11,291 bases of DNA from Pseudomonadota bacterium (GTDB lineage: Bacteria; Pseudomonadota; Gammaproteobacteria; Xanthomonadales; Rhodanobacteraceae). The translations under genes were made by a program, and so were the position numbers. Of the stretch, positions 1 through 6,321 are shown in pieces. Numbering within the stretch: position 1 is the first letter of the stretch; each line of letters begins with the position of its first letter. The stretch lies in the NCBI GenBank assembly GCA_021798675.1, contig JAJZGE010000014.1, forward strand, positions 1-11,291, written 5' to 3'. The notes under the pieces are model-generated. The model was not told where the DNA came from. It saw only the letters and a program-made list of their open reading frames with translations, and ran no database searches.

Positions 1-526
1 CGATGTGCGCATCCGGAAACAGCATGCACACCTTGCAGCCGGCGCCGCATAGCGAGGCCGCCAGTTCGGCGCCGATGAAGCCGCCGCCGACCACCGCAAT
101 GATCGCGCCGGGTTGGGCGAAGCGGCGCAGGGCCTCGTAATCGCGCTTCGCGCGGAAGTGGATCACGCGGCCGCCACCCTCGAACGGCAGCCGTCGCGGC
201 GTTGCGCCGGTGGCGAGCAGCAGGCGGCGGTAACGGTAGCTGTCGCCCTGAGCGTCGCGCACGACATGCGCCGCACGATCCAGTGCCACGATGTGTCGCC
301 CGGGGTACAGCTGGGCGCCGCTCGCCGCGGTGTCCAGATCGATCTCGGCCAGGCGCTTGTCGCCTCTCCACAGCGCCTTGGACAGCGGCGGTCGCTGGTA
401 AGGCGGCACGGATTCCTCGCCGACCATGCCGAGGTCGGCCGCCGCATCGGCCTCGCGGATCGCCTTTGCCGCCGCATCGGCCGCCATGCCGGCGCCGACG
501 ATCAGGTAATCGTGCACGTGTTCCAT
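1..526 (-). CDS. FAD-dependent NAD(P)H oxidoreductase, AIF/ferredoxin-reductase-like (partial, N-terminal 175 aa)
   Basis: This gene reads leftward and leaves the window, so only the N-terminal 175 residues are visible. The first Rossmann motif GAGMAADAAAKAI (residues 11-23) binds FAD. The segment PPYQRPPLSK (41-50) is typical of ferredoxin reductase and AIF-like flavoproteins. LLLATGATPRRLPF (102-115) is the usual strand after the FAD domain, and a second dinucleotide motif, GGGFIGAELA (147-156), should bind NAD(P)H. Family members pass electrons from NAD(P)H to a ferredoxin, rubredoxin or other acceptor in the cytoplasm; the acceptor cannot be told here. The start is the ATG within CCATGG at 524-526, with GGGGAG six bases upstream (533-538). 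It is divergent from rmuC. The C-terminal dimerisation domain lies outside the window. Confidence 0.85.
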   Translation of the reverse strand, partial: MEHVHDYLIVGAGMAADAAAKAIREADAAADLGMVGEESVPPYQRPPLSKALWRGDKRLAEIDLDTAASGAQLYPGRHIVALDRAAHVVRDAQGDSYRYRRLLLATGATPRRLPFEGGGRVIHFRAKRDYEALRRFAQPGAIIAVVGGGFIGAELAASLCGAGCKVCMLFPDAHI

Positions 527-575
527 GGACCGCTCCCCGCGAAACGACCCGCCCATCATGCGCGGCGGTGGCGAA

Positions 576-603
576 TGCGACGTGAAGTCGCAAAGCCTGC
601 GAC
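576..603. repeat. Triple alternating inverted repeat TGCGAC / GTCGCA / TGCGAC
   Basis: Three six-base units occur at 576-581, 587-592 and 598-603 in alternating orientation. Each pair is separated by five bases, so the units start exactly 11 bases apart, close to one helical turn. The middle unit can pair with either neighbour, giving two mutually exclusive hairpins, and a further CCTGC/GCAGG inverted repeat (596-600/605-609) overlaps the last unit. The array sits between the divergent oxidoreductase and rmuC genes, just upstream of a possible rmuC -10 box. An operator for a dimeric regulator is the simplest reading, but that is inference. Confidence 0.55.
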
Positions 604-612
604 GGCAGGACG

Positions 613-618
613 TACACT
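613..618 (+). promoter_or_regulatory. Possible -10 box for rmuC (TACACT)
   Basis: TACACT matches four of six consensus -10 bases and would place transcription start near 625, about 23 bases before the rmuC ATG. No good -35 is seen at the normal spacing; the region where it should lie holds the TGCGAC repeats, so an activator-dependent promoter is possible. Weak call. Confidence 0.3.
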
Positions 619-647
619 GGCGCGTACCGTTCCCGCACGATCCGCCC

Positions 648-2087
648 ATGCCCGCCAGCGAAACCCTGCTCACCGTCCTCGTCGTGCTCGCGCTGTTGGT
701 GCTCGTGCTGCAGGTTGCACTGTTGTTGCGCGGTCGCGGCGACGACGGCCTGCATGCGCGGCTGGATGCGCTGAAGGACGACAACGAGCGCCTGCAGCGT
801 GCCTTGCGCGAGGAGCAGCGCAGCGGCCGCGAGGAGCTGCAGCAGGGTTTCGAGCGTTTCCGCGGCCACGTCAACGAGCAGCTGGATGGCATGTCGCGCC
901 AGCAGGCCGAGCGCATCGACAGCTTCGGCCAGCGCCTCGCCGCGCTCACCGACGGCACGAATGCCGGCCTGCAGACGCTGGCGCAAAATCTCGCCGAGGA
1001 CGCGCGCAAGAGCCGCGAGGAGCTCACGCAGGCGCTGAACCGGTTCGGCGAACAGCAGCAACTGCGCCTCACCGCGCTGGGCGCGCAGCACGAGCAGCGT
1101 ATGGGCGAGGTGCGCGGCACACTGGAGGGCCAGCTCAAGACGCTGCGCGAAGACAACGCCGCGCAGCTGGAAAAGATGCGCGCCACCGTGGACGAGAAAT
1201 TGCAGAGCACGCTGGAGACGCGGCTGGGCCAGTCGTTCCAGCTGGTTTCCGAACGGCTGGAGCAGGTGCAGCGCGGCCTCGGCGAGATGCAAAGCCTCGC
1301 CACCGGCGTGGGCGACCTCAAGCGCGTGCTGGGCAACGTGAAGACGCGCGGCATCCTCGGCGAGGTGCAGCTGGGCGCCCTGCTCGACCAGTTGCTGACG
1401 TCCGAGCAGTACCGCTCCAACCACGCCACCGTGCCGGGCAGCAACGAACGCGTGGAGTTCGCGCTGCGCATGCCCGGCGCCGACGCCGAGCACCCGGTGT
1501 GGCTGCCGATCGACGCGAAGTTCCCGCGCGAGGACTACGAGCGCCTGCTCGATGCGCAGGAGCGCGCCGACGCCGACGCCGCCGGTCTCGCCGCCGCCGC
1601 GCTGGAACGCCGCGTGCGCGACGAGGCGCGCACGATCCGCGCCAAGTACGTGGCGCCGCCGCACACCACCGACTTCGCGATCCTGTTCCTGCCCACCGAA
1701 GGGCTGTATGCCGAGGTGCTGCGCCGACCCGGCCTGTTCGAGGCCTTGCAGCGCGAGCACCGCGTCACCGTGGCCGGGCCGACCACGCTCACCGCCATCC
1801 TCAACGCACTGCAGATGGGCTTTCGCACGCTGGCCATTGAGAAGCGCAGCAGCGAGGTCTGGCAACTGCTGGGTGCGGTAAAGAGCGAATTCGGCAAGTT
1901 CGGCGAAGTGCTGGACAAGGTGAAGAAGAAGCTCGACGAGGCCGGCAAGCACATCGAGGCCACCGGCGTGCGCACCCGCGCGATCACCCGCAAGCTGCGC
2001 GACGTGGAATCGCTGCCGGGACAGGAAGCCGCCGGCCTACTCGACGATGCATCGCCCGAGGATGACGCTTCGGACGACGACGCATGA
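648..2087 (+). CDS. rmuC: DNA recombination protein RmuC
   Basis: This is a 479-residue RmuC-family protein. In E. coli, RmuC limits inversions at short inverted repeats, and the family core is nuclease-like. Visible parts in order: an N-terminal membrane anchor (about residues 6-27), a long coiled coil rich in Glu, Gln and Arg (about 32-210), and the RmuC domain (about 215-455). The domain includes KTRGILGEVQLGALL (232-246), LPIDAKFPREDYERLL (286-301), TTDFAILFLPTEGLYAE (340-356) and IEKRSSEVWQLLGAVK (397-412). The tail (465-479) is almost all Asp, Glu, Ser and Ala. I chose the ATG at 648 because it places the membrane helix at the N terminus. The same frame is open back to an ATG at 525, but that would add 41 Arg/Pro/Asp-rich residues before the anchor. 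No Shine-Dalgarno is obvious. The stop overlaps the next gene by ATGA. Confidence 0.93.
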   Translation: MPASETLLTVLVVLALLVLVLQVALLLRGRGDDGLHARLDALKDDNERLQRALREEQRSGREELQQGFERFRGHVNEQLDGMSRQQAERIDSFGQRLAALTDGTNAGLQTLAQNLAEDARKSREELTQALNRFGEQQQLRLTALGAQHEQRMGEVRGTLEGQLKTLREDNAAQLEKMRATVDEKLQSTLETRLGQSFQLVSERLEQVQRGLGEMQSLATGVGDLKRVLGNVKTRGILGEVQLGALLDQLLTSEQYRSNHATVPGSNERVEFALRMPGADAEHPVWLPIDAKFPREDYERLLDAQERADADAAGLAAAALERRVRDEARTIRAKYVAPPHTTDFAILFLPTEGLYAEVLRRPGLFEALQREHRVTVAGPTTLTAILNALQMGFRTLAIEKRSSEVWQLLGAVKSEFGKFGEVLDKVKKKLDEAGKHIEATGVRTRAITRKLRDVESLPGQEAAGLLDDASPEDDASDDDA

Positions 2088-2662
2088 ACGCACCGCGACG
2101 ACCGCTGGCCGAGCACCACCGCCAGCTCGGCGCGCTGGGCGACCAGGTGCAGTGGCTGTGGAAGGCACTGCCGCCGCACGATCGCCTGCTGATCGGCCTG
2201 GCGCATGCGTCACGTGCGGTGCTGGCCGCCAGCCTGGGCTACTTCGGCGCACTCGCGCTGGGGCTGGATCAGGGCTACTGGGCCGCGATCACCGCGATCT
2301 CGGTAAGCCAGAGCAGCTACGCCGACGTGCGTAACTCCTCGCGCGACCAGTTCCTCGGTGCGCTGATCGGTGGTCTGATCGGCATGGCCGTCGCCACGCT
2401 CGGGCCGGGGCACTACCTCGACTACGTGCTGGCGGTGATGATCGGCATGCTGCTGTGCTCGGTCCTCAACCTGGGTGCGGCCGGCCGCCTCAGCGGCACC
2501 ACCACCACGATCATCATGCTGGTGCCGCACCACGGTTCGTTCATGCAGTTCGCGCTGTTCCGCCTTGGCGAGGTCGCGCTGGGTGCCGCGGCTGCGCTGC
2601 TGGTAAGCGTGTCGTTCGACGCGCTGGCACGCCGCCTGTTCGGCACGCCATCGGCGACGTAA
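2084..2662 (+). CDS. Small FUSC-family membrane protein (aromatic acid exporter-like)
   Basis: This 192-residue integral membrane protein resembles the N-terminal membrane domain of the FUSC / aromatic-acid-exporter superfamily. The diagnostic stretch is YWAAITAISVSQSSYADVR (65-83) followed by RDQFLGALIGGLIG (87-100), a helix turn shared by FUSC proteins. About six hydrophobic segments are visible, near 41-59, 66-80, 89-106, 111-131, 137-147 and 155-178. The first 35 residues are cytoplasmic and charged. It is much shorter than full-length FUSC proteins, which also carry a second half, so it looks like a stand-alone single domain that would need to oligomerise. The ATG overlaps the rmuC stop by four bases (ATGA), and there is little Shine-Dalgarno signal, so translation is probably coupled to rmuC. 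Substrate unknown. Confidence 0.75.
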   Translation: MNAPRRPLAEHHRQLGALGDQVQWLWKALPPHDRLLIGLAHASRAVLAASLGYFGALALGLDQGYWAAITAISVSQSSYADVRNSSRDQFLGALIGGLIGMAVATLGPGHYLDYVLAVMIGMLLCSVLNLGAAGRLSGTTTTIIMLVPHHGSFMQFALFRLGEVALGAAAALLVSVSFDALARRLFGTPSAT

Positions 2663-2675
2663 ACCGCGAAGCCGC

Positions 2676-2681
2676 TAAAAT
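2676..2681 (+). promoter_or_regulatory. Putative -10 box of the folE promoter (TAAAAT)
   Basis: TAAAAT matches five of six consensus -10 bases and is A/T-rich in an otherwise GC-rich stretch. It begins 14 bases after the FUSC stop and predicts transcription start near 2688, giving a 24-base leader that contains GGAG (2701-2704) seven bases before the folE ATG. The -35 is weak: GCGACG at 2654-2659 with a 16-base spacer. Confidence 0.55.
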
Positions 2682-2711
2682 ACGCCTTCGCCTCATCCCC
2701 GGAGTCCCCTC

Positions 2712-3317
2712 ATGAGCAAGCACGCAGCCGACGACGGCGTCACCCAGCAGCAGGCCGAAGAAGCCGTGCGCACCCTGCTGCGCTGGGCCGGCGAGGATCC
2801 CGCGCGCGAAGGCCTGCTGGACACGCCCAAGCGCGTGGTGAAGGCCTACCGCGACTGGTTCTCCGGCTACGGCGAGGACCCGGCCGACTACCTCAAACGC
2901 ACCTTCAAGGAAGTCGAGGGCTACGACGAGATGGTGGTGCTGCGGGACATCGAGTTCGAGAGCCACTGCGAGCACCACATGGCGCCCATCGTCGGTCGCG
3001 CCCACGTCGGCTACCTGCCGACCAACCGCGTGGTCGGCATCAGCAAGCTGGCGCGCGTGGTGGAAGGCTATGCGCGCCGCTTCCAGGTGCAGGAGAAGCT
3101 CACCGCGCAGATCGCGCACTGCATCCAGGAGAGCCTGCAGCCGGCTGGCGTGGCGGTGGTGATCGACGCCAGCCACGAATGCATGACCACGCGCGGCGTG
3201 CACAAGCGCGGCGTGTCGATGGTCACCAGCCAGATGCTGGGCGCGTTCCGCGACGACGCGCGCACGCGCGCCGAGTTCCTGCAGTTCATCGGCCTGCACG
3301 GAAGCATGCGCCGCTGA
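2712..3317 (+). CDS. folE: GTP cyclohydrolase I (FolE)
   Basis: FolE converts GTP to 7,8-dihydroneopterin triphosphate and formate, the first step of tetrahydrofolate (and queuosine-type deazapurine) synthesis, in the cytoplasm. The 201-residue protein has the type I signature [20 protein letters not shown] (83-102). Zinc ligands are C86, H89 and C157. The C86-to-C157 and C86-to-H89 distances equal those of E. coli C110, H113 and C181. H88 and H155 occupy the positions of E. coli H112 and H179. The C-terminal block [19 protein letters not shown] (155-173) is intact, so the enzyme should be active and zinc-dependent. The start has GGAG seven bases upstream and its own -10 box. The stop overlaps the start of the EF-hand gene by one base. 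Confidence 0.96.
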   Translation: MSKHAADDGVTQQQAEEAVRTLLRWAGEDPAREGLLDTPKRVVKAYRDWFSGYGEDPADYLKRTFKEVEGYDEMVVLRDIEFESHCEHHMAPIVGRAHVGYLPTNRVVGISKLARVVEGYARRFQVQEKLTAQIAHCIQESLQPAGVAVVIDASHECMTTRGVHKRGVSMVTSQMLGAFRDDARTRAEFLQFIGLHGSMRR

Positions 3318-3643
3318 TGCGCCGACTCGTCTGGATCGCGCTGTGCCTGCTGCCGCTCGCGGCGGCGGCGCAGGATTCCCGCTCCGCCTACCTGCGCCAG
3401 TTCGACACCGACGGCAACGGCTGCGTGAGCGAGTCCGAGTACGTGGCTTACATGAGCCGCGGCTTCGCGCAGATGGACCGCAACCACGACGGCGTGCTGG
3501 AAGCGGACGAGCTGCCCGGCGGCCGCGGCAGGCCGGTGACCCTGAAGACGTGGCAGGACAGCCTGCGTCGCCAGTTCCGCAGGCTGGACCGCCGGCACGA
3601 CGGCTGCCTCGATGCGCAAGAACTCACGGCGCCGCCGGGCTGA
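3317..3643 (+). CDS. Secreted EF-hand calcium-binding protein
   Basis: This small protein (108 residues) begins with a Sec signal peptide: two Arg, a hydrophobic run (4-17), and likely cleavage after AAAA near residue 18. The mature part has three EF-hand loops. Loop 1 is D30-E41 (DTDGNGCVSESE, canonical), loop 2 is D54-E65 (DRNHDGVLEADE, canonical), and loop 3 is D91-E102 (DRRHDGCLDAQE), whose position 3 is Arg93 and so is probably weaker. C36 and C97 sit at the same loop position (7) in loops 1 and 3 and could form a disulphide in the periplasm. A calcium-binding or buffering role is inferred from the motifs; no specific function is known. The start ATG overlaps the folE stop as TGATG, which suggests reinitiation. 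An in-frame upstream ATG at 3179 lies deep in folE and would bury the signal peptide, so I rejected it. Confidence 0.82.
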   Translation: MRRLVWIALCLLPLAAAAQDSRSAYLRQFDTDGNGCVSESEYVAYMSRGFAQMDRNHDGVLEADELPGGRGRPVTLKTWQDSLRRQFRRLDRRHDGCLDAQELTAPPG

Positions 3644-3714
3644 GATCGCCAAACGGCAAGCCCCTGCGGCGGTCGATGGGTTATTGTTCCGCGTCTGCCG
3701 CTGCAACCCGCGCC

Positions 3715-5004
3715 ATGAACCAGTCCGCTGTCCCAGCATCGCGCCACAAGGCCGCACTCGCTTTCATCTTCGTCACCGTCGCGCTGGACATGCTGGCGTT
3801 CGGCATCGTCATCCCGGTGCTGCCGCACCTGATCCGCGAACTGCTTGGCGGCGACATCGCCAAGGCGGCGTCCTGGGTGGGTACGTTCGCCACCCTGTTC
3901 ATGGCGATGCAGTTCGTGTTCTCGCCGCTGCAGGGTGCGTTGTCGGACCGTTTCGGCCGGCGCACGGTGATCCTGATCTCCTGCCTGGGCCTGGGCGTGG
4001 ATTTCATCGTGATGGCGCTCGCGCCTTCGCTGTGGTTCCTGCTGATCGGCCGCGTGGTGTCGGGCGCCTGCTCGGCGAGCATTTCCACCTCCAACGCCTA
4101 CATCGCCGACGTGGTGCCTACCGAGAAGCGCGCGGCCGCCTTCGGCATGATCGGCGCGGCCTTCAGCGTGGGCTTCGTGCTGGGCCCGGCGCTGGGCGGC
4201 CTGCTCGGCCACTGGCAGTTGCGCCTGCCGTTCTGGGTTGCCGCCGGCCTGTCGCTGGTCAATTTCTGCTACGGCTGGTTCGTGCTGCCCGAGTCGCTGC
4301 CGAAGGAACGGCGCGCGCCGCGCTTCGACTGGCGCCACGCCAATCCGTTCGGCGCAGTGATGCTGCTGCGTCGCTACCCGCAGGTACTCGGACTGGCCGC
4401 GGTGTTCTTCCTGATCAACCTCGCGCAGTTCTCGCTGAACTCCACCTACGTGCTGTTCACCGACTACCGCTTCGGCTGGGGCCCGCAGATCGTGGGCTAC
4501 ACCCTGGGCGCGGTGGGCCTGTGCAGCGGCATCGTGCAGGGCGGGCTGGTGCGCCGCTGGATGCCGAAGCTTGGCGAGCGGCGAATGATCCTGATCGGCC
4601 TGGTGCTGTGCGTGGCGGGCTACCTGTTGTTCGGCCTCGCACCGACGGTGGATCTGTTCCTGCTGGCGATCCCGGTGTTCTGCCTGGGCGGCCTGGCCGG
4701 CCCGCCGGCGCAATCGATGATGACCCACCAGATCGATCCGCACGAGCAGGGCCGCCTGCAAGGCGCGCTCTCCAGCCTGCGCGGCCTCGCCGGCATTTTC
4801 GGCCCGGCGATGTTCGCCAACCTGTTCGCGCTGTTCATCAGTAACCATGCGCCGGTGCATCACCTGCCGGGCGTAGCCTTCGTGCTGGCTGCGCTGCTGC
4901 TGGTCGTCGCCACGCTGGTGGCGATCCGCGCCACACGCCACGCCGCGCCGGCATTCGCATCATCCGACCTGCCCACTCCCGAACCAATGGAGCACCTCCC
5001 ATGA
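3715..5004 (+). CDS. MFS drug-type exporter, Tet/TCR subfamily
   Basis: This 429-residue major facilitator protein has twelve predicted helices. DMLAFGIVIPVLPHLI (25-40) is the TetA-like helix 1. Motif A, GALSDRFGRR (74-83), lies in the loop between helices 2 and 3. GRVVSGACSASISTSNAYIAD (112-132) corresponds to helix 4, and GFVLGPALGG (153-162) is the antiporter motif C. The late block GRLQGALSSLRGLAGIFGP (346-364) also matches Tet-type proteins. Proton-coupled efflux of a small molecule is likely; the substrate cannot be named, and many such chromosomal proteins do not give tetracycline resistance. I chose the ATG at 3715 because it puts a short polar head before helix 1. An in-frame ATG at 3676 would add 13 residues. 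Neither has a good Shine-Dalgarno. The stop overlaps the DUF1993 gene by ATGA. Confidence 0.88.
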   Translation: MNQSAVPASRHKAALAFIFVTVALDMLAFGIVIPVLPHLIRELLGGDIAKAASWVGTFATLFMAMQFVFSPLQGALSDRFGRRTVILISCLGLGVDFIVMALAPSLWFLLIGRVVSGACSASISTSNAYIADVVPTEKRAAAFGMIGAAFSVGFVLGPALGGLLGHWQLRLPFWVAAGLSLVNFCYGWFVLPESLPKERRAPRFDWRHANPFGAVMLLRRYPQVLGLAAVFFLINLAQFSLNSTYVLFTDYRFGWGPQIVGYTLGAVGLCSGIVQGGLVRRWMPKLGERRMILIGLVLCVAGYLLFGLAPTVDLFLLAIPVFCLGGLAGPPAQSMMTHQIDPHEQGRLQGALSSLRGLAGIFGPAMFANLFALFISNHAPVHHLPGVAFVLAALLLVVATLVAIRATRHAAPAFASSDLPTPEPMEHLP

Positions 5005-5507
5005 GCCTTTCGATGTACCAGGCCTCCGTCCCCGTCTTCGTCCGCGCGCTCGGCAACCTGCGCCACGTGCTGCAGAAGGGCGAGGCGCACGCCAGGGCCA
5101 AGGGCGTCGCCGACGCCGTGCTGCTGCAGACGCGCCTGGTCCCCGACATGCTGCCGCTGGTGAAGCAGGTGCAGATCGCCTGCGACATGGCCTGCCGCGG
5201 CGCCGCCCGCCTTGCCGGCGAAGAGCCGAAGGGCTTCGAGGACAACGAGGCGACAATGGCCGAGGTGTACGACCGCATCGACCGCGCGATCGCCTACGCG
5301 CAGTCGTTCAAGGCCGAACAGATCGACGGCAGCGAGGCCCGCGCCATCCACCTCAAGATGCGCAGCGGCGAACTGGCCCTGGACGGCCAGACCTACCTGC
5401 TGCAGTTCATCCTGCCCAACCTGTATTTCCACTGCACCACCGCCTACAACCTGTTCCGCGGCATGGGCGTGGAAATCGGCAAGACGGATTTCGTCGGCGC
5501 CCTCTGA
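5001..5507 (+). CDS. DUF1993 family protein
   Basis: This 168-residue soluble protein matches the DUF1993 family, whose function is not established. Family features seen are SMYQASVPVFVRALGNL (4-20), LLQTRLVPDMLPLVKQVQIACD (41-62 region), a central FEDNEATMAEVYDRI segment (79-93), and the C-terminal NLYFHCTTAYNLFRG (140-154) followed by EIGKTDFVG. It is predicted mostly helical, without signal peptide or membrane helix. Conserved-looking polar residues include H143 and C144 near the C terminus and C61 and C65 near the centre. The fold has been compared with DinB-like four-helix proteins, but I cannot confirm that here. The ATG overlaps the MFS stop (ATGA), with GGAG eight bases upstream (4989-4992), so it is co-translated with the exporter. 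Confidence 0.85.
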   Translation: MSLSMYQASVPVFVRALGNLRHVLQKGEAHARAKGVADAVLLQTRLVPDMLPLVKQVQIACDMACRGAARLAGEEPKGFEDNEATMAEVYDRIDRAIAYAQSFKAEQIDGSEARAIHLKMRSGELALDGQTYLLQFILPNLYFHCTTAYNLFRGMGVEIGKTDFVGAL

Positions 5508-5512
5508 GAACA

Positions 5513-5544
5513 CGCGCCCTCTGCTGCATGCGGTAGAGGGCGCG
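5513..5544 (+). terminator. Strong hairpin after the DUF1993 gene, no U-tract
   Basis: CGCGCCCTCT (5513-5522) pairs perfectly with AGAGGGCGCG (5535-5544), and the stem can extend inward by four more pairs, including two G-U wobbles, to a CATG loop. It starts six bases after the DUF1993 stop. There is no T run on either side, so it is not a textbook intrinsic terminator. It may mark the 3' end of the MFS-DUF1993 mRNA, slow polymerase, or block exonucleases. Confidence 0.5.
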
Positions 5545-5583
5545 GATGGCATGCCCGGCTGTCGATGCCGCGCGGCGATCCGC

Positions 5584-5589
5584 TACGCT
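5584..5589 (+). promoter_or_regulatory. Possible -10 box upstream of the membrane protein gene (TACGCT)
   Basis: TACGCT lies about 34 bases before the ATG at 5623, downstream of the strong hairpin, where a new promoter would be expected. It matches four of six consensus bases. No convincing -35 is visible. Weak call. Confidence 0.2.
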
Positions 5590-5622
5590 TGGCCATCGCA
5601 CCCCGCTGGCGTTGGAGATCGC

Positions 5623-6318
5623 ATGCACATCGAGCCGCCGACCACTCGCCTGGCCTCCTTCAAGGATTTCGCCAAGCACTATCTGATGATCGTGCTCAGC
5701 ATCCTCACGGCACTGGGGTTGGAGGCATGGATCGAGCATGTGCACCACGCGCATGCGGCGGTCACCGCCAGCACGCAGATCGAAGCCGAGATCCGCAGCA
5801 ACCTGGCCGAGGTCGACACCGATGCGCAAATGGACGCCAGGCAGCTGCAGAAGCTGGACGCGATCCGCGACGCGGTGATCCACGACCTCCAGTCGAACAC
5901 GCCCGACGATGCGATGCGCCAGCACATCCTTGCGCTGACCAAGGACGGTTTCGATCTGCAGCTGCAGTTCCCGACCCTGCGGCACGAGGCCTGGGACGTG
6001 GCGGTGGCCAACCAGTCCGCCAGCTGGATCGACAGTGCCCGCATGCAGCGCTACTCCGCCGCCTACGCCAACGCGCGCGACAGCGTCACCCTGATGCGCG
6101 AGGACACCGCGATCCTGATGAACGGCACCGGCATGGTGGACACCATCGCCGACCTGGATACCGGCCAGGTTGACCCGCACCGGTTCCTGCACGTGGTCAG
6201 CCAGATGGTAGCGATGATCGACCAGACCACGCAGAACCTGCGCATACTCAAGAAGCAGCTGGCGGCTGCCCTGCCGACGCCGCCGCCACATGGCGCCGGG
6301 AATGCCGGCCACGCCTGA
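5623..6318 (+). CDS. Uncharacterised single-pass inner-membrane protein
   Basis: I do not recognise a named family with certainty. The 231-residue product has a short N-terminal cytoplasmic head, one membrane helix (about 20-37, YLMIVLSILTALGLEAWI), then a His-rich turn (HVHHAHAA, 39-46) and a largely helical domain, probably periplasmic. QIEAEIRSNLAEV (52-64) begins a coiled-coil-like stretch. A second block, LRHEAWDVAVANQSASWID (119-137), contains two Trp and is followed by MQRYSAAYANARD (141-153). The tail is Pro, Gly and Ala rich. This order (membrane helix, charged helix with EI..NL, later a W/S block) recalls the DUF6090-type proteins I know from Bacteroidetes, an impression only. The start has GGAG five bases upstream (5614-5617). 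It ends three bases from the convergent DapB-like gene. Confidence 0.7.
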   Translation: MHIEPPTTRLASFKDFAKHYLMIVLSILTALGLEAWIEHVHHAHAAVTASTQIEAEIRSNLAEVDTDAQMDARQLQKLDAIRDAVIHDLQSNTPDDAMRQHILALTKDGFDLQLQFPTLRHEAWDVAVANQSASWIDSARMQRYSAAYANARDSVTLMREDTAILMNGTGMVDTIADLDTGQVDPHRFLHVVSQMVAMIDQTTQNLRILKKQLAAALPTPPPHGAGNAGHA

Positions 6319-6321
6319 TGG

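Noticed and set aside
113..1840. Long open frame of 575 codons on the plus strand overlapping the oxidoreductase and rmuC
   Set aside because: Product is Arg/Ala/Pro-rich low-complexity sequence with no motif; it is a GC-rich shadow of rmuC and of the minus-strand oxidoreductase.
3315..3643. Lipoprotein signal for the EF-hand protein
   Set aside because: The only Cys near the N terminus (C10) is inside the hydrophobic core with no lipobox; an AAAA cleavage site fits better.
3448..4941. Minus-strand open frame of 497 codons antisense to the MFS gene
   Set aside because: His/Gln/Arg-rich composition without hydrophobic core or motif; it mirrors the strongly supported MFS protein.
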